NCBI RefSeq assembly: GCF_007421815.1
Contig: NZ_VLNT01000001.1
Location: forward strand, 437,137 to 501,136
DNA from: Aeromicrobium piscarium
GTDB taxonomy: Bacteria > Actinomycetota > Actinomycetes > Propionibacteriales > Nocardioidaceae
Direction of reading: 5' to 3'
Length of the DNA: 64,000 nt
Positions 1-10,154 of this stretch are shown here, piece after piece. The position numbers and the translations under genes are program-made. Within the stretch, counting starts at the first letter, position 1. Every line of letters starts with the position of its first letter. The notes beneath the pieces are model-generated. The model ran no database searches. It was not told the DNA's origin and was given only the letters and a program-made list of their open reading frames with translations.

Positions 1-10
1 CGCGGGTGTT

Positions 11-66
11 GGGGGGGGGCCCCCCCCCCCCCGCCCTCCGCTTTCTTGGCCCCCCCCCCCCCGCCC
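11..66. repeat. Poly-G/poly-C homopolymer tracts
   Basis: Nine G are followed directly by thirteen C (20-32), and a second run of thirteen C occupies 50-62. Both C runs sit in the same context, GG before and GCCC after, 30 bases apart. The G run and a C run could pair as a hairpin. Such tracts are error-prone in sequencing and assembly, so lengths are uncertain. The rest of 67-441 holds no convincing gene, only the leader of the ribosomal operon. Confidence 0.75.
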
Positions 67-193
67 GGGAGGCTGAGAGGTGCGTAACTCACCGCTCCGG
101 GGGGAGGACGTGAGCGAGCCCACCTCGACCCCGATTTGTCTCCCTCATGGCGCCTATGTCAAGATAGACAAGTTGCCTCGGCATGGTCGTGGT

Positions 194-239
194 GACGTAT
201 GCGCTCAGGGATCTCACACCTGGCGACGGCGCATACGTC
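194..239 (+). promoter_or_regulatory. Stem-loop in the leader upstream of rpsJ
   Basis: A perfect 11-bp inverted repeat, GACGTATGCGC at 194-204 and GCGCATACGTC at 229-239, encloses a 24-base loop about 200 bases before rpsJ. It lies in the long untranslated leader (about 67-441) of the S10 operon. In E. coli the S10 leader binds L4 for autoregulation; a comparable role here is inference. A palindromic DNA site is the alternative. Confidence 0.5.
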
Positions 240-441
240 GGATCCGCGCTCGTGCTCGTCCGGCCAGCCGAACCCTCCGGGGGGCGGAGCCGGTCCAACC
301 ACCTAACTCGAGAAGTGTGTGAATCTGCGCGCGGTAGCGCTGCGACACGCCCGACCTCGGGGGACGGAGAAGGAGCGCAACGGTTACTCCTCCCACCCGG
401 GGGCGAGTGAAGCGAAGACGAACGTAAAGGACGAGCAGAGC

Positions 442-750
442 ATGGCGGGACAGAAAATCCGTATCCGGCTCAAGGCCTACGACCACGAGGTCATCGACTC
501 CTCGGCGAAGAAGATCGTCGACACTGTGACCCGCACCGGCGCGAAGGTGGCCGGCCCCGTGCCGCTGCCGACGGAGAAGAACGTGTTCTGCGTGATCCGT
601 TCGCCCCACAAGTACAAGGACAGCCGCGAGCACTTCGAGATGCGCACCCACAAGCGGCTCATCGACATCATCGACCCGACGCCGAAGACCGTCGACTCGC
701 TCATGCGGCTCGACCTCCCGGCCGGTGTCGACATCGAGATCAAGCTCTGA
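442..750 (+). CDS. rpsJ: Ribosomal protein uS10
   Basis: This 102-residue protein starts [15 protein letters not shown] and contains the family segment [14 protein letters not shown]. It is a small-subunit head protein that also doubles as NusE in antitermination complexes in bacteria. The frame stays open upstream to 319, but only the ATG at 442 gives the normal family N-terminus, and AAAGGA lies about ten bases before it. It opens the S10 operon, with rplC 17 bases downstream. Confidence 0.97.
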   Translation: MAGQKIRIRLKAYDHEVIDSSAKKIVDTVTRTGAKVAGPVPLPTEKNVFCVIRSPHKYKDSREHFEMRTHKRLIDIIDPTPKTVDSLMRLDLPAGVDIEIKL

Positions 751-767
751 GGAAGGACACGCACGCC

Positions 768-1418
768 ATGAGCAGCACCATCAACGCGCGCGGTCTCCTC
801 GGCCGCAAGCTCGGCATGACCCAGGTCTGGGACGCCGACGGCCGCGTCGTGCCCGTCACCGTCCTGGCGGCCGGCACCAATGTCGTCACCCAGATCCGCA
901 CCCGTGAGGCGGACGGCTACAGCGCCGTCCAGCTCGGCTTCGGCGAGATCGACGGACGCAAGGTCAACAAGCCGCAGTCCGGTCACTTCGCCAAGGCCGG
1001 TGTGACCCCCCGCCGTCACGTGGTCGAGATCCGCACCGAGGCCGTCGCCGACTACACCCTCGGCCAGGAGATCTCGCCGGAGATCTTCGCCACGGGCGAC
1101 AAGGTCGACGTCACCGCCACCAGCAAGGGCAAGGGCTTCGCCGGCGTCATGAAGCGTCACGGCTTCGCCGGCGTCTCCGCCTCGCACGGCGCCCACCGCA
1201 ACCACCGCAAGCCCGGCTCGATCGGCGGCTGCGCCACCCCAGGCCGCGTCTTCAAGGGTCTGCGGATGGCCGGCCACATGGGCACCGACACGGTGACCAC
1301 CCAGAATCTCACCGTCCACTCGGTCGACGTCGAGAAGGGAGTCGTCCTCGTCAAGGGCGCCGTCCCCGGCCCCAAGGGCGCCCTCGTCGTCATCCGCAAC
1401 GCCGCGAAGGGAGCCTGA
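768..1418 (+). CDS. rplC: Ribosomal protein uL3
   Basis: The 216-residue product carries the N-terminal [14 protein letters not shown] and the extended internal loop around [15 protein letters not shown] that in known structures reaches toward the peptidyl transferase centre. Length fits the family. GGAAGG lies a few bases before the ATG. Second gene of the S10 operon, two bases before rplD, so translation is probably coupled. Confidence 0.97.
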   Translation: MSSTINARGLLGRKLGMTQVWDADGRVVPVTVLAAGTNVVTQIRTREADGYSAVQLGFGEIDGRKVNKPQSGHFAKAGVTPRRHVVEIRTEAVADYTLGQEISPEIFATGDKVDVTATSKGKGFAGVMKRHGFAGVSASHGAHRNHRKPGSIGGCATPGRVFKGLRMAGHMGTDTVTTQNLTVHSVDVEKGVVLVKGAVPGPKGALVVIRNAAKGA

Positions 1419-1420
1419 CC

Positions 1421-2344
1421 ATGGCACAGACGATCGACGTCGACGCTCCCGTCGACATCTTCGACGTGCAGGTGAACATCCCGCTCATCCACCAGGTGGT
1501 CACCGCGCAGCTCGCTGCGGCGCGCCAGGGCACGCACGACACCAAGACGCGTGGCGAGGTCGCCGGCGGCGGCAAGAAGCCGTACCGCCAGAAGGGCACC
1601 GGCCGCGCCCGCCAGGGCTCGATCCGCGCGCCCCAGTTCGCCGGCGGTGGCATCGTGCACGGCCCGACGCCGCGCAACTACCAGCAGCGCACCAACAAGA
1701 AGATGAAGGCCGCCGCTCTGCGCGGGGCCCTCTCCGATCGTGCGCGCGCCGGCCGCGTGCACGTCGTGGAGTCGCTCATCACCGGTGACAAGCCCTCGAC
1801 CAAGACGGCCCTGGCCACGCTGCGCGCGCTCACCGCTCGCCCCCGTGTGCTCGTGGTCGTCGAGCGCGAGGACCAGCTGACCGCCAAGAGCCTGCGCAAC
1901 GCCGAGGCGATCGCCTTGCTGTCCTTCGACCAGCTCAACACGTACGACGTGCTGCTGTCCGATGACGTGGTGTTCACCCAGGCCGCCTACCAGGCCTTCG
2001 TCGAGGCCCGCTCCGCCGAGGGTGTCGCCACCCTCAAGCTGAGCGAGCTGGCCCAGGCCGCCCCCGCGGCCCCGGCGCCGCAGAAGGCCGCGAAGCCCGT
2101 TGCCGACGCGCCGGCAGGGGACGCCCCCGCGGGCGCGACCAAGACCCAGCCGTACGGCCCGGGCTCGAAGGCCCCCCTCGCGAGCGGCAACGCTCCGAAG
2201 GGTCACGAGATCAAGGGCGATGCCGCCAAGGCGTACTTCGTGCCGGGTGGCGCGGGCTACGACGCTGCCGAGCCGGAGGTCTGGTTCGACACCGCCGAGT
2301 CCGCCGAGGCCGCCGGGTTCGCCCCGGCTCAGGAGGAGAACTGA
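1421..2344 (+). CDS. rplD: Ribosomal protein uL4 with a C-terminal extension
   Basis: Residues 1 to about 210 are ordinary uL4, including the exit-tunnel loop with [19 protein letters not shown]. The protein then runs on to 307 residues, about 100 more than usual. After an Ala/Pro-rich linker comes a compact block (about 263-302) containing [35 protein letters not shown]. That block resembles a small module ending many other actinobacterial proteins, which I recall as the 'sunset' domain; its role on a ribosome is unknown to me. The stop overlaps the rplW start as ATGA. Confidence 0.96.
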   Translation: MAQTIDVDAPVDIFDVQVNIPLIHQVVTAQLAAARQGTHDTKTRGEVAGGGKKPYRQKGTGRARQGSIRAPQFAGGGIVHGPTPRNYQQRTNKKMKAAALRGALSDRARAGRVHVVESLITGDKPSTKTALATLRALTARPRVLVVVEREDQLTAKSLRNAEAIALLSFDQLNTYDVLLSDDVVFTQAAYQAFVEARSAEGVATLKLSELAQAAPAAPAPQKAAKPVADAPAGDAPAGATKTQPYGPGSKAPLASGNAPKGHEIKGDAAKAYFVPGGAGYDAAEPEVWFDTAESAEAAGFAPAQEEN

Positions 2345-2646
2345 TGAGCAGCCTGCACTCGCACGCGCGCGACATCATCATCGCGCCGATCGTCAGCGAG
2401 AAGACCTACATGCTGATCGACGACAACAAGTACACGTTCGATGTCCACCCCGACGCCAACAAGACGCAGATCAAGATCGCCATCGAGGAGATCTTCGACG
2501 TCAAGGTCGTCTCGGTGAACACGATCAACCGCAAGGGCAAGGCCCGCCGCACGCGTAACGGCATCGGCAAGCGCAAGGACACCAAGCGCGCGATCGTCAG
2601 CGTGGCACCCGGCCAGAGCATCGACATCTTCTCGAGCCCGAGCTGA
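2344..2646 (+). CDS. rplW: Ribosomal protein uL23
   Basis: A 100-residue uL23 with the characteristic N-terminus [15 protein letters not shown]. uL23 lines the polypeptide exit site and is the docking point for trigger factor and SRP. The ATG overlaps the rplD stop by one base (ATGA), indicating coupled translation. No unusual extension. Confidence 0.97.
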   Translation: MSSLHSHARDIIIAPIVSEKTYMLIDDNKYTFDVHPDANKTQIKIAIEEIFDVKVVSVNTINRKGKARRTRNGIGKRKDTKRAIVSVAPGQSIDIFSSPS

Positions 2647-2659
2647 GACGAGGACCATC

Positions 2660-3490
2660 ATGGCTATTCGCAAGTACAAGCCGACTACGCCGGGCCGTCG
2701 TGGCTCCAGCGTCGCGGACTTCGCTGAGATCACCCGCACGACGCCAGAGAAGTCGCTGCTCGAGCCGCTGCCCAAAAAGGGCGGCCGCAACAACCAGGGG
2801 CGCATCACCACGCGTCACCAGGGTGGCGGTCACAAGCGCGCTTACCGCATCATCGACTTCCGTCGTTACGACAAGGACGGCGTGCCGGCCAAGGTCGCGC
2901 ACATCGAGTACGACCCCAACCGCACGGCGCGGATCGCGCTCCTGCACTACGCCGACGGCGAGAAGCGCTACATCATCGCTCCCGACGGTCTGCGTCAGGG
3001 CATGAGCGTCGAGGCCGGTGTCGGGGCCGACATCAAGCCCGGCAACAACCTGCCGTTGCGCAACATCCCCGTCGGCACCGTGGTGCACGCCGTGGAGCTG
3101 CGCCCCGGTGGCGGCGCCAAGATGGGCCGCTCGGCGGGTGCACGCGTGCAGCTCGTCGCGCGTGAGGGCAATCGGGCGCAGCTGCGCCTGCCCTCGGGCG
3201 AGATGCGCTACGTGGACGTCCGCTGCCGCGCCAGCATCGGCGAGGTCGGCAACTCCGAGCAGTCCAACATCAACTGGGGCAAGGCCGGCCGCAAGCGCTG
3301 GAAGGGCGTCCGCCCGACCGTCCGCGGCGTCGTCATGAACCCGGTGGACCACCCGCACGGCGGTGGTGAGGGCAAGACCTCCGGTGGCCGTCACCCGGTC
3401 AGCCCGTGGGGCAAGCCCGAGGGCCGTACGCGCAAGCGCAAGGCCAGTGACCAGATGATCGTCCGCCGCCGCAAGACCGGCAAGCGCTGA
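2660..3490 (+). CDS. rplB: Ribosomal protein uL2
   Basis: 276 residues, starting [15 protein letters not shown], with the near-invariant [13 protein letters not shown] near the C-terminus that carries the histidine important for peptidyl transferase centre assembly. The strongly basic tail ends RRRKTGKR. Length is normal. GACGAGG precedes the start, 13 bases after rplW. Confidence 0.98.
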   Translation: MAIRKYKPTTPGRRGSSVADFAEITRTTPEKSLLEPLPKKGGRNNQGRITTRHQGGGHKRAYRIIDFRRYDKDGVPAKVAHIEYDPNRTARIALLHYADGEKRYIIAPDGLRQGMSVEAGVGADIKPGNNLPLRNIPVGTVVHAVELRPGGGAKMGRSAGARVQLVAREGNRAQLRLPSGEMRYVDVRCRASIGEVGNSEQSNINWGKAGRKRWKGVRPTVRGVVMNPVDHPHGGGEGKTSGGRHPVSPWGKPEGRTRKRKASDQMIVRRRKTGKR

Positions 3491-3517
3491 GCCCGGCGTA
3501 GGAACTGAGGAAGAGAC

Positions 3518-3799
3518 ATGCCCCGTAGTTTGAAGAAGGGTCCCTTCGTCGACGGCCACCTCGAGAAGAAGGTGGACGCGCAGAACGAGGCCGGTACCCA
3601 CAATGTGATCAAGACGTGGTCGCGTCGCTCGATGATCCTGCCGTCCTTCATCGGACACACGATCGCCGTGCACGACGGCCGTAAGCATGTGCCGGTGTTC
3701 GTCACCGACTCGATGGTGGGTCACAAGCTGGGCGAGTTCGCCCCGACCCGCACGTTCCGTGGCCATGAGAAGGACGACCGAAAGGCGAAGAGGCGATGA
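3518..3799 (+). CDS. rpsS: Ribosomal protein uS19
   Basis: 93 residues starting [15 protein letters not shown], the typical uS19 opening, with [15 protein letters not shown] near the end. It belongs to the small-subunit head and contacts the A-site tRNA region. GAGGAAGAG stands before the ATG. The stop codon overlaps the rplV start (ATGA at 3796). Confidence 0.97.
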   Translation: MPRSLKKGPFVDGHLEKKVDAQNEAGTHNVIKTWSRRSMILPSFIGHTIAVHDGRKHVPVFVTDSMVGHKLGEFAPTRTFRGHEKDDRKAKRR

Positions 3800-4215
3800 G
3801 TGCAGCTACTCGCGAGAACATCAGCGCTCGCCGTGAGCGTCTGCTGGGCGACGAGCCCGGCGCGTTCGCCGTGGCCCGTTTCGTGCGCGTCACGCCCCTC
3901 AAGGCTCGCCGTGTCGCGGACCTGATCCGCGGCGCCCGTGTCGAGGACGCGCTCGCCACGCTCCAGTTCGCGCCGCAGGCCGTGGCCCAGAACTTCTACA
4001 AGCTGGTCGAGTCCGCGGTCGCGAACGCCGAGACCACCGAGGGCCTCGACACCGACGATCTGATCGTCAGCGTCGTGACCGTCGACGAGGGTCCGACCAT
4101 GAAGCGCTGGCGTCCGCGCGCCAAGGGTGCGGCCAACCGCATCCTCAAGCGCACGAGCCACCTGACCGTGGTCGTGCAGCCCGAAGACTCCATTTCGAAG
4201 AAGGGTGGGAACTGA
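3796..4215 (+). CDS. rplV: Ribosomal protein uL22
   Basis: 139 residues, somewhat longer at the N-terminus than the E. coli protein. The core begins at [17 protein letters not shown], and the beta-hairpin segment [15 protein letters not shown], which forms part of the exit tunnel and the macrolide pocket, is intact. It starts inside the rpsS stop, so translation is coupled. Confidence 0.97.
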   Translation: MSAATRENISARRERLLGDEPGAFAVARFVRVTPLKARRVADLIRGARVEDALATLQFAPQAVAQNFYKLVESAVANAETTEGLDTDDLIVSVVTVDEGPTMKRWRPRAKGAANRILKRTSHLTVVVQPEDSISKKGGN

Positions 4216-4218
4216 GCT

Positions 4219-5013
4219 ATGGGCCAGAAGATCAACCCGCACGGTTTCCGCCTCGGCGTCTCGACCGACCACAAGAGCCGCTGGTACGCCGACAAGCTGT
4301 ACAGCAGCTACGTCGGCGAGGATGTCAAGATCCGCAAGATGCTCACCAAGGGCATGGACCGGGCCGGCATCAGCAAGGTCGAGATCGAGCGCACCCGCGA
4401 CCGCGTCCGTGTGGACATCCACACGGCACGTCCGGGCATCGTCATCGGCCGCCGTGGAGCCGAGGCCGACCGCATCCGCGGTGACCTCGAGAAGCTCACC
4501 GGCAAGCAGGTGCAGCTGAACATCCTCGAGGTCAAGCAGCCCGAGATGGACGCCCAGCTCGTCGCGCAGGGCGTGGCCGAGCAGCTGAGCGGTCGCGTGC
4601 AGTTCCGTCGCGCGATGCGCAAGGCGATGCAGACCACGATGCGCTCGGGTGCCAAGGGCATCCGGATCCAGTGCTCGGGTCGTCTCGGCGGCGCGGAGAT
4701 GAGCCGCTCGGAGTTCTACCGCGAGGGCCGCGTCCCGCTGCACACGCTGCGCGCCGATGTCGACTACGGCTTCTACGAGGCCAAGACGACCTTCGGCCGT
4801 ATCGGTGTGAAGGTCTGGATCTACAAGGGCGAGGTCGCCGGCACGCGCGCTGAGCGCGAGGCCGAGGCCGCGAAGCGCGCTGCCGCCCCCGGCAGCCGCC
4901 GTCCAGGCCGCGGCAACCGCCGCCCCGCCCGTCAGGACGCCGCTGCTCCGCAGCAGGCGCCCGCTGAGAACGCCGCCTCGGCCGAGGCGGCTCCCCAGGG
5001 AGGGACGAACTGA
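4219..5013 (+). CDS. rpsC: Ribosomal protein uS3
   Basis: 264 residues. The N-terminus [14 protein letters not shown] and the KH-type RNA-binding motif [15 protein letters not shown] (about residues 74-88) are clear. Residues from about 215 form an Arg/Ala/Pro-rich low-complexity tail of some 50 residues not found in E. coli S3 but common in actinobacteria. The stop overlaps the rplP start as TGATG. Confidence 0.97.
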   Translation: MGQKINPHGFRLGVSTDHKSRWYADKLYSSYVGEDVKIRKMLTKGMDRAGISKVEIERTRDRVRVDIHTARPGIVIGRRGAEADRIRGDLEKLTGKQVQLNILEVKQPEMDAQLVAQGVAEQLSGRVQFRRAMRKAMQTTMRSGAKGIRIQCSGRLGGAEMSRSEFYREGRVPLHTLRADVDYGFYEAKTTFGRIGVKVWIYKGEVAGTRAEREAEAAKRAAAPGSRRPGRGNRRPARQDAAAPQQAPAENAASAEAAPQGGTN

Positions 5014-5432
5014 TGTTGATGCCCCGCAGGGTCAAGCACCGCAAGCAGCACACGCCCAAGCGGCGTGGCATGGCCAAGGGCGGCACGGAGCTCGCGTTCG
5101 GCGACTACGGCATCCAGGCGATCGAGGGACACTTCGTCACCAACCGTCAGATCGAGTCGGCCCGTATCGCGATGACCCGTCACATCAAGCGTGGCGGCAA
5201 GGTCTGGATCAACATCTTCCCGGACCGTCCGATCACCAAGAAGCCCGCTGAGACCCGCATGGGCTCGGGCAAGGGCTCGCCGGAGTGGTGGGTCGCCAAT
5301 GTCAAGCCCGGACGCGTCATGTTCGAGCTGTCGGGCGTCAGCGAGGACGTCGCCCGTGAGGCGATGCGCCGCGCCATCCACAAGCTGCCGATGAAGGCCC
5401 GCTTCATCACCCGTGAGACAGGAGACCTGTGA
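5013..5432 (+). CDS. rplP: Ribosomal protein uL16
   Basis: 139 residues with [13 protein letters not shown] at the N-terminus and the conserved [17 protein letters not shown]. uL16 sits by the A site and central protuberance. ATG occurs at both 5013 and 5019; 5013 is preferred because it overlaps the rpsC stop and gives the MLxPRRVKxRK form usual for the family. Confidence 0.95.
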   Translation: MLMPRRVKHRKQHTPKRRGMAKGGTELAFGDYGIQAIEGHFVTNRQIESARIAMTRHIKRGGKVWINIFPDRPITKKPAETRMGSGKGSPEWWVANVKPGRVMFELSGVSEDVAREAMRRAIHKLPMKARFITRETGDL

Positions 5433-5653
5433 TGTCGACAACGACAGCCGCAGAGCTGCGCGGTCTCAGCGCCGACGACCTGGCGAGCAAGCTGAAGGAG
5501 GCCAAGGAGGAGCTGTTCAACCTGCGCTTCCAGAACGCCACCGGCCAGCTCGACAACACCGCGCGACTGAAGTCCGTTCGTCGCGAGATCGCCCGCATCT
5601 ACACGGTCATCCGTGAGCGCGAGCTCGGCATCATCGAAGAGGTTGAAGCATGA
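5432..5653 (+). CDS. rpmC: Ribosomal protein uL29
   Basis: 73 residues with the family core [17 protein letters not shown]. The ATG at 5432 overlaps the rplP stop (TGATG) and follows AGGAG by seven bases; a GTG at 5429 is also in frame but less likely. It ends with an acidic IIEEVEA and overlaps rpsQ by four bases. Confidence 0.94.
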   Translation: MSTTTAAELRGLSADDLASKLKEAKEELFNLRFQNATGQLDNTARLKSVRREIARIYTVIRERELGIIEEVEA

Positions 5654-5937
5654 GCGATGAGAACAAGAAGGAAACGACCGTGAGCGAGCGTTCGACCCGC
5701 AAGGTCCGCGAGGGCCTCGTGGTGAGCGACAAGATGGACAAGACCGTCGTGGTCAGCATCGAGGACCGCATCAAGCACCCGCTGTACGGCAAGGTCATGC
5801 GTCGCAACACCAAGCTCAAGGCGCACGACGAGGCCAATGCGGCCGGCGTCGGCGATCGCGTGCTCCTGGCGGAGACGCGACCGCTGTCGGCGACCAAGCG
5901 CTGGCGCGTCGTGGAGATCCTCGAGAAGGCGAAGTAG
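5650..5937 (+). CDS. rpsQ: Ribosomal protein uS17
   Basis: 95 residues; the OB-fold core has [15 protein letters not shown] and [19 protein letters not shown]. The N-terminus has about ten more residues than E. coli S17. The start at 5650 overlaps rpmC as ATGA; an internal GTG at 5680 would give a shorter, still plausible product. Confidence 0.94.
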   Translation: MSDENKKETTVSERSTRKVREGLVVSDKMDKTVVVSIEDRIKHPLYGKVMRRNTKLKAHDEANAAGVGDRVLLAETRPLSATKRWRVVEILEKAK

Positions 5938-5947
5938 GAGACAAGCG

Positions 5948-6316
5948 ATGATTCAGCAGGAGTCGCGACTCAAGGTCGCCGACAACACCGGTGCCAAGGA
6001 GATCTTGTGCATCCGCGTGCTCGGCGGCTCGGGCCGGCGGTACGCCGGCATCGGCGACACGATCGTCGCCACGGTCAAGGACGCCATCCCCGGCGGCAAC
6101 GTCAAGAAGGGCGATGTCGTCAAGGCGGTCGTCGTGCGCACCGTCAAGGAGCGCCGTCGTCCCGATGGTTCCTACATCAAGTTCGACGAGAACGCCGCGG
6201 TGATTCTCAAGAACGACGGCGATCCGCGTGGCACGCGCATCTTCGGCCCGGTGGGCCGCGAGCTGCGTGACAAGAAGTTCATGCGCATCATCTCGCTCGC
6301 TCCGGAGGTGCTCTGA
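5948..6316 (+). CDS. rplN: Ribosomal protein uL14
   Basis: 122 residues, the exact family length, starting [18 protein letters not shown] and ending in the typical [17 protein letters not shown]. It forms an intersubunit bridge and is the ribosomal binding site of RsfS in bacteria. The ATG at 5948 is chosen by this N-terminus although the frame is open further upstream; AGGAGACA precedes it. Confidence 0.97.
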   Translation: MIQQESRLKVADNTGAKEILCIRVLGGSGRRYAGIGDTIVATVKDAIPGGNVKKGDVVKAVVVRTVKERRRPDGSYIKFDENAAVILKNDGDPRGTRIFGPVGRELRDKKFMRIISLAPEVL

Positions 6317-6317
6317 G

Positions 6318-6671
6318 ATGGCAAGCATTCGCAAGGGTGACCAGGTTCGCGTCATCGCCGGCAAGGACAAGGGCGTCGAGGGCAAGGTCCTCGAGGTCCT
6401 GACCGACCGCGATCGTGTGATCGTCGAGGGCGTCAACCGGGTCAAGAAGCACCGCCGCGCGACGCAGGCCGGTGGCGAGGCGGGGATCATCACCGCCGAG
6501 GCCCCGGTCCACGTCTCGAATGTGGCCCTGGTCGTCGAGGTCGACGGCGAGAAGACCACCACGCGCGTGGGCTTCCGCCGCGACACCGTGACCAAGACCC
6601 GGCCCGATGGGTCGGAGTACGAGGCGGAGCGCAGCGTGCGCATCGCCACCAAGACCGGAAAGGAGATCTGA
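6318..6671 (+). CDS. rplX: Ribosomal protein uL24
   Basis: 117 residues with the N-terminal KOW motif [16 protein letters not shown]. It is an early assembly initiator of the large subunit. The start at 6318 follows the rplN stop by one base; CCGGAGGTG just upstream provides a ribosome binding site inside rplN. The open frame upstream to 6228 is not family sequence. Confidence 0.95.
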   Translation: MASIRKGDQVRVIAGKDKGVEGKVLEVLTDRDRVIVEGVNRVKKHRRATQAGGEAGIITAEAPVHVSNVALVVEVDGEKTTTRVGFRRDTVTKTRPDGSEYEAERSVRIATKTGKEI

Positions 6672-6676
6672 GTTCA

Positions 6677-7240
6677 GTGAGCACTGACACCGTCACGGCG
6701 CCGCGCCTCAAGGCGAAGTACCGCGAGGAGATCATTCCGGCGCTGCAGGAGCAGTTCGGGTACGCCAACCGCATGCAGATCCCGGGCCTGACCAAGATCG
6801 TCGTCAACATGGGCGTCGGTGAGGCGGCCCGCGACGGCAAGCTGATCGAGGGCGCGATCCGCGACCTGACCGCTATCACCGGTCAGAAGCCGCAGGTCAC
6901 GCAGGCTCGCAAGTCGATCGCGCAGTTCAAGCTGCGCGAGGGCATGCCGATCGGCGCGCACGTCACGCTGCGCGGTGACCGGATGTGGGAGTTTCTCGAC
7001 CGCCTGCTGACGCTCGCGCTGCCCCGCATCCGCGACTTCCGCGGTCTGTCGGCCAAGCAGTTCGACGGTCGCGGCAACTACACGTTCGGTCTGACCGAGC
7101 AGGTCATGTTCCACGAGATCGATCAGGACAAGATCGACCGTTCGCGGGGCATGGACATCACGGTCGTCACCACGGCGACCACCGACGATGAGGGACGCTC
7201 CCTCCTCAAGCTGCTCGGCTTCCCGTACAAGGAGAACTGA
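6677..7240 (+). CDS. rplE: Ribosomal protein uL5
   Basis: 187 residues, with GTG as start codon. [15 protein letters not shown] and the middle segment [12 protein letters not shown] are family hallmarks. uL5 carries 5S rRNA into the central protuberance. It follows rplX by five bases and precedes rpsN by one. Confidence 0.96.
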   Translation: MSTDTVTAPRLKAKYREEIIPALQEQFGYANRMQIPGLTKIVVNMGVGEAARDGKLIEGAIRDLTAITGQKPQVTQARKSIAQFKLREGMPIGAHVTLRGDRMWEFLDRLLTLALPRIRDFRGLSAKQFDGRGNYTFGLTEQVMFHEIDQDKIDRSRGMDITVVTTATTDDEGRSLLKLLGFPYKEN

Positions 7241-7241
7241 C

Positions 7242-7427
7242 ATGGCGAAGACTGGCCTGAAGGTCAAGCAGGCACGCAAGCCCAAGTTCGCGGTCCGCGG
7301 ATACACCCGCTGCCAGCGCTGCGGTCGTCCGCAGTCGGTCTACCGCAAGTTCGGCCTGTGCCGGATCTGCTTGCGGGAGATGGCCCACCGCGGCGAGCTG
7401 CCCGGCGTGACCAAGAGCTCCTGGTAA
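7242..7427 (+). CDS. rpsN: Ribosomal protein uS14, zinc-binding (type Z)
   Basis: 61 residues, the short zinc form. Two CxxC pairs, CQRC and CRIC, make the zinc site, and the tail ends in the usual GVTKSSW. The presence of the C+ form matters because many actinobacteria also have a cysteine-free paralogue used under zinc starvation; that one is not in this window. The next gene begins after a 92-base gap. Confidence 0.96.
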   Translation: MAKTGLKVKQARKPKFAVRGYTRCQRCGRPQSVYRKFGLCRICLREMAHRGELPGVTKSSW

Positions 7428-7519
7428 CAACCAACCCACGATTCATTCGACGTACCCATCGCCGAAGGTCCTCATCGCGAGTCGATGAGGAAACCACGGC
7501 AGAACGGACCCAAGACATC

Positions 7520-7927
7520 ATGACGATGACCGATCCGATCGCGGACATGCTGACGCGTGTGCGCAACGGAAACCAGGCGTTCCACGACTCGGTGACGATG
7601 CCGCACTCCAAGCTGAAGGCTGGCGTCGCCCAGATCCTCAAGCAGGAGGGCTACATCACGGACTTCGAGATCGCCGAGCCCGGCGAGGGCGAGGTCAGCA
7701 AGCAGCTGACGATCACCCTCAAGTACGGCCCGCACCGCGAGCGCTCGATCGCCGGCATCCGCCGCATCAGCAAGCCCGGCCTGCGGGTCTACGCCAAGTC
7801 CACCAACCTGCCCAAGGTCCTCGGCGGACTCGGCGTGGCGATCATCTCGACCAGCCACGGCCTGCTGACGGACCGTCAGGCCACGATCAAGGGCGTCGGC
7901 GGCGAAGTCCTCGCCTACGTCTGGTGA
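7520..7927 (+). CDS. rpsH: Ribosomal protein uS8
   Basis: 135 residues; begins [18 protein letters not shown] and ends with [17 protein letters not shown] and GGEVLAYVW. In E. coli S8 autoregulates the spc operon. The ATG at 7520 fixes the family N-terminus; the frame is open far upstream but does not resemble anything. The 7428-7519 gap contains no gene. Confidence 0.96.
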   Translation: MTMTDPIADMLTRVRNGNQAFHDSVTMPHSKLKAGVAQILKQEGYITDFEIAEPGEGEVSKQLTITLKYGPHRERSIAGIRRISKPGLRVYAKSTNLPKVLGGLGVAIISTSHGLLTDRQATIKGVGGEVLAYVW

Positions 7928-7943
7928 CGGGAGGAGAACGAAT

Positions 7944-8486
7944 ATGTCACGTATCGGCAAGCTTCCCGTTCCGGTGCCTTCGGGCGTCGACGTCACCATC
8001 GACGGCCAGACCGTCACGGTGAAGGGCCCCAAGGGTCAGCTCTCGCACACCGTCGCCGAGCCGATCACCGTCTCGCGAGCCGATGACGGCTCGCTCGCGG
8101 TGGATCGTCCCGACGAGGAGCGCAAGAGCCGGGCTCTGCACGGCCTCTCCCGCACGCTCGTCAACAACATGGTCATCGGCGTGACCCAGGGCTATGAGAA
8201 GAAGCTCGAGATCGTCGGCGTCGGTTACCGCGTGCTCTCCAAGGGCCCGTCGGAGATCGAGCTGAACCTCGGCTTCAGCCACCCGGTGCCGTTCACGGCG
8301 CCGGAGGGCATCACCTTCACGGTCGAGTCGCCGACCAAGCTCACGGTGACCGGTATCGACAAGCAGGTCGTCGGCGAGGTCGCGGCGAACATTCGCAAGA
8401 TCCGCAAGCCCGAGCCGTACAAGGGCAAGGGTGTTCGTTACGCCGGCGAGCACGTCCGCCGCAAGGTCGGAAAGGCTGGTAAGTAA
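7944..8486 (+). CDS. rplF: Ribosomal protein uL6
   Basis: 180 residues with [15 protein letters not shown] at the start and [15 protein letters not shown] near the end, both typical. uL6 lies at the base of the L7/L12 stalk. GGGAGGAG is placed well before the ATG. Three bases separate it from rplR. Confidence 0.97.
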   Translation: MSRIGKLPVPVPSGVDVTIDGQTVTVKGPKGQLSHTVAEPITVSRADDGSLAVDRPDEERKSRALHGLSRTLVNNMVIGVTQGYEKKLEIVGVGYRVLSKGPSEIELNLGFSHPVPFTAPEGITFTVESPTKLTVTGIDKQVVGEVAANIRKIRKPEPYKGKGVRYAGEHVRRKVGKAGK

Positions 8487-8489
8487 GCC

Positions 8490-8873
8490 ATGGCAATCTC
8501 GATCAAGCACAACAAGCACCTCCGGGGTCGTCAGGCCTCGCGGGCTCGTCGTCAGCTCCGTGGCCGCAAGAAGCTGCACGGATCGGCCGAGCGTCCTCGC
8601 CTGGTCGTCACCCGTTCGAGCAAGCACCTGGTCGTCCAGGTCGTCAACGATCTCGAGGGCCACACCCTCGCGTCGGCGTCGACCATGGAGGCGGACCTGC
8701 GCGGCCTCGAGGGCGACAAGACCGCCAAGGCCCGTCGCGTCGGCGAGATCGTCGCGGACCGCGCCAAGGCCGCGGGCATCGACGCGGTCGTGTTCGACCG
8801 CGCCGGCAACAAGTACGCCGGCCGCATCGCGGCGCTCGCCGACGGTGCCCGCGAGGGCGGTCTGGAGTTCTGA
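8490..8873 (+). CDS. rplR: Ribosomal protein uL18
   Basis: 127 residues, basic at the N-terminus, with [17 protein letters not shown] and the C-terminal [22 protein letters not shown] typical of uL18, the 5S rRNA-binding partner of uL5. AAGGCTGG and AAGTAAGCC precede the ATG. Gap of 31 bases to rpsE. Confidence 0.97.
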   Translation: MAISIKHNKHLRGRQASRARRQLRGRKKLHGSAERPRLVVTRSSKHLVVQVVNDLEGHTLASASTMEADLRGLEGDKTAKARRVGEIVADRAKAAGIDAVVFDRAGNKYAGRIAALADGAREGGLEF

Positions 8874-8904
8874 TGATCATCACCACCAACATGAGGAGTT
8901 CGGC

Positions 8905-9510
8905 ATGAGCACGCGCCGTCAGGGCAGCGGACGCGGTCGCGGCGACCGCGGGGCCGACAAGTCCAACTACATCGAGAAGGTCGTCACGATCAACCGTGTC
9001 GCCAAGGTCGTCAAGGGTGGTCGGCGCTTCAGCTTCACCGCCCTCGTGATCGTCGGTGACGGTGACGGCATGGTCGGCATCGGCTACGGCAAGGCCAAGG
9101 AAGTTCCCACGGCGATCGCCAAGGGGGTCGAGGAGGCGAAGAAGAGCTTCTTCCGCGTCCCCCGCATCCAGGGCACGATCCCGCACCCGGTGACCGGCGA
9201 GAAGGCGGCCGGCGTGGTCTTCCTGCGCCCGGCTTCGCCCGGTACCGGCGTCATCGCCGGTGGACCGGTGCGCGCCGTGCTGGAGGCCGCCGGCGTCCAG
9301 GACATCCTGTCCAAGTCGCTCGGATCCTCCAATGCGATCAACATCGTCCACGCGACGGTTGAGGCGCTCAAGACCCTCGAGTCCCCCGAGGCGGTCGCCG
9401 CCCGCCGTGGCCTCGATGTCGAGCAGGTCGCACCGGCCGCCTTGCTGAAGGCCGAGAAGGGCGAGGACACCAGCGCGTCCGCCGAGGCTGCCGCCGAGGT
9501 GGGTGCGTGA
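8905..9510 (+). CDS. rpsE: Ribosomal protein uS5
   Basis: 201 residues. Core begins [21 protein letters not shown] (the segment close to the mRNA entry and decoding site), preceded by a basic [13 protein letters not shown] stretch and followed by an acidic/Ala tail. ATGAGGAGTT provides the ribosome binding site before the ATG at 8905. The stop overlaps rpmD. Confidence 0.96.
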   Translation: MSTRRQGSGRGRGDRGADKSNYIEKVVTINRVAKVVKGGRRFSFTALVIVGDGDGMVGIGYGKAKEVPTAIAKGVEEAKKSFFRVPRIQGTIPHPVTGEKAAGVVFLRPASPGTGVIAGGPVRAVLEAAGVQDILSKSLGSSNAINIVHATVEALKTLESPEAVAARRGLDVEQVAPAALLKAEKGEDTSASAEAAAEVGA

Positions 9511-9692
9511 TGGCCAAGCTCGAAGTCACCCAGGTCCGTTCGGCCATCGGCCGGCAGCAGAACCAGCGCGCCACCCTGCGCTCGCTGGGCCTGCGCAAGA
9601 TCGGCGACACCTCGACCGTCGAGGATCGCCCCGAGATCCGCGGCATGGTCGAGACCATCCCGCACCTGATCACCGTCAAGGAGGTGGACTGA
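9510..9692 (+). CDS. rpmD: Ribosomal protein uL30
   Basis: 60 residues, the normal short bacterial form, with KLEVTQVRSAIGR and the end of the fold HLITVKEVD. The ATG at 9510 overlaps the rpsE stop (GTGATGG); an in-frame GTG at 9507 is less likely. rplO starts at the base after its stop codon. Confidence 0.94.
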   Translation: MAKLEVTQVRSAIGRQQNQRATLRSLGLRKIGDTSTVEDRPEIRGMVETIPHLITVKEVD

Positions 9693-10136
9693 ATGGCGCC
9701 GCTGAAGCTGCACCATCTGCGTCCCGCCCCGGGAGCCAAGACCGCCAAGACCCGCGTGGGTCGCGGCGAGGCGTCCAAGGGCAAGACCGCCGGCCGCGGT
9801 ACCAAGGGCACCAAGGCGCGCTACCAGGTCTCGGCAGCCTTCGAGGGCGGCCAGACCCCGCTCCACATGCGCCTGCCCAAGCTGAAGGGCTTCAAGAACC
9901 CCTTCCGTGAGGAGTACCAGGTCGTCAACGCCGGTCGCATCGGCGAGCTGTTCCCCGAGGGCGGCGCCGTCGACGTCGAAGCTCTCGTCGCCAAGGGCGC
10001 GGTCCGCAAGGGCCAGCGCGTCAAGGTGCTCGGCGGCGGCGATCTCTCGGTCGCCGTGCAGGTCACGGCGGACAAGTTCTCCGCTTCGGCCAAGAGCAAG
10101 ATCGAGGGCGCGGGCGGTTCGATCACCGAACGGTGA
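9693..10136 (+). CDS. rplO: Ribosomal protein uL15
   Basis: 147 residues with [17 protein letters not shown] and the middle [17 protein letters not shown]. Last ribosomal gene of the spc segment before a hairpin that may end or attenuate the transcript. AAGGAGG lies seven bases upstream inside rpmD. Confidence 0.97.
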   Translation: MAPLKLHHLRPAPGAKTAKTRVGRGEASKGKTAGRGTKGTKARYQVSAAFEGGQTPLHMRLPKLKGFKNPFREEYQVVNAGRIGELFPEGGAVDVEALVAKGAVRKGQRVKVLGGGDLSVAVQVTADKFSASAKSKIEGAGGSITER

Positions 10137-10154
10137 TCGGATGATCGTCTGAAT

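Noticed and set aside
1-441. A small coding gene before rpsJ
   Set aside because: Overlapping short frames exist on both strands, but none has a ribosome binding site, known motif or sensible composition.
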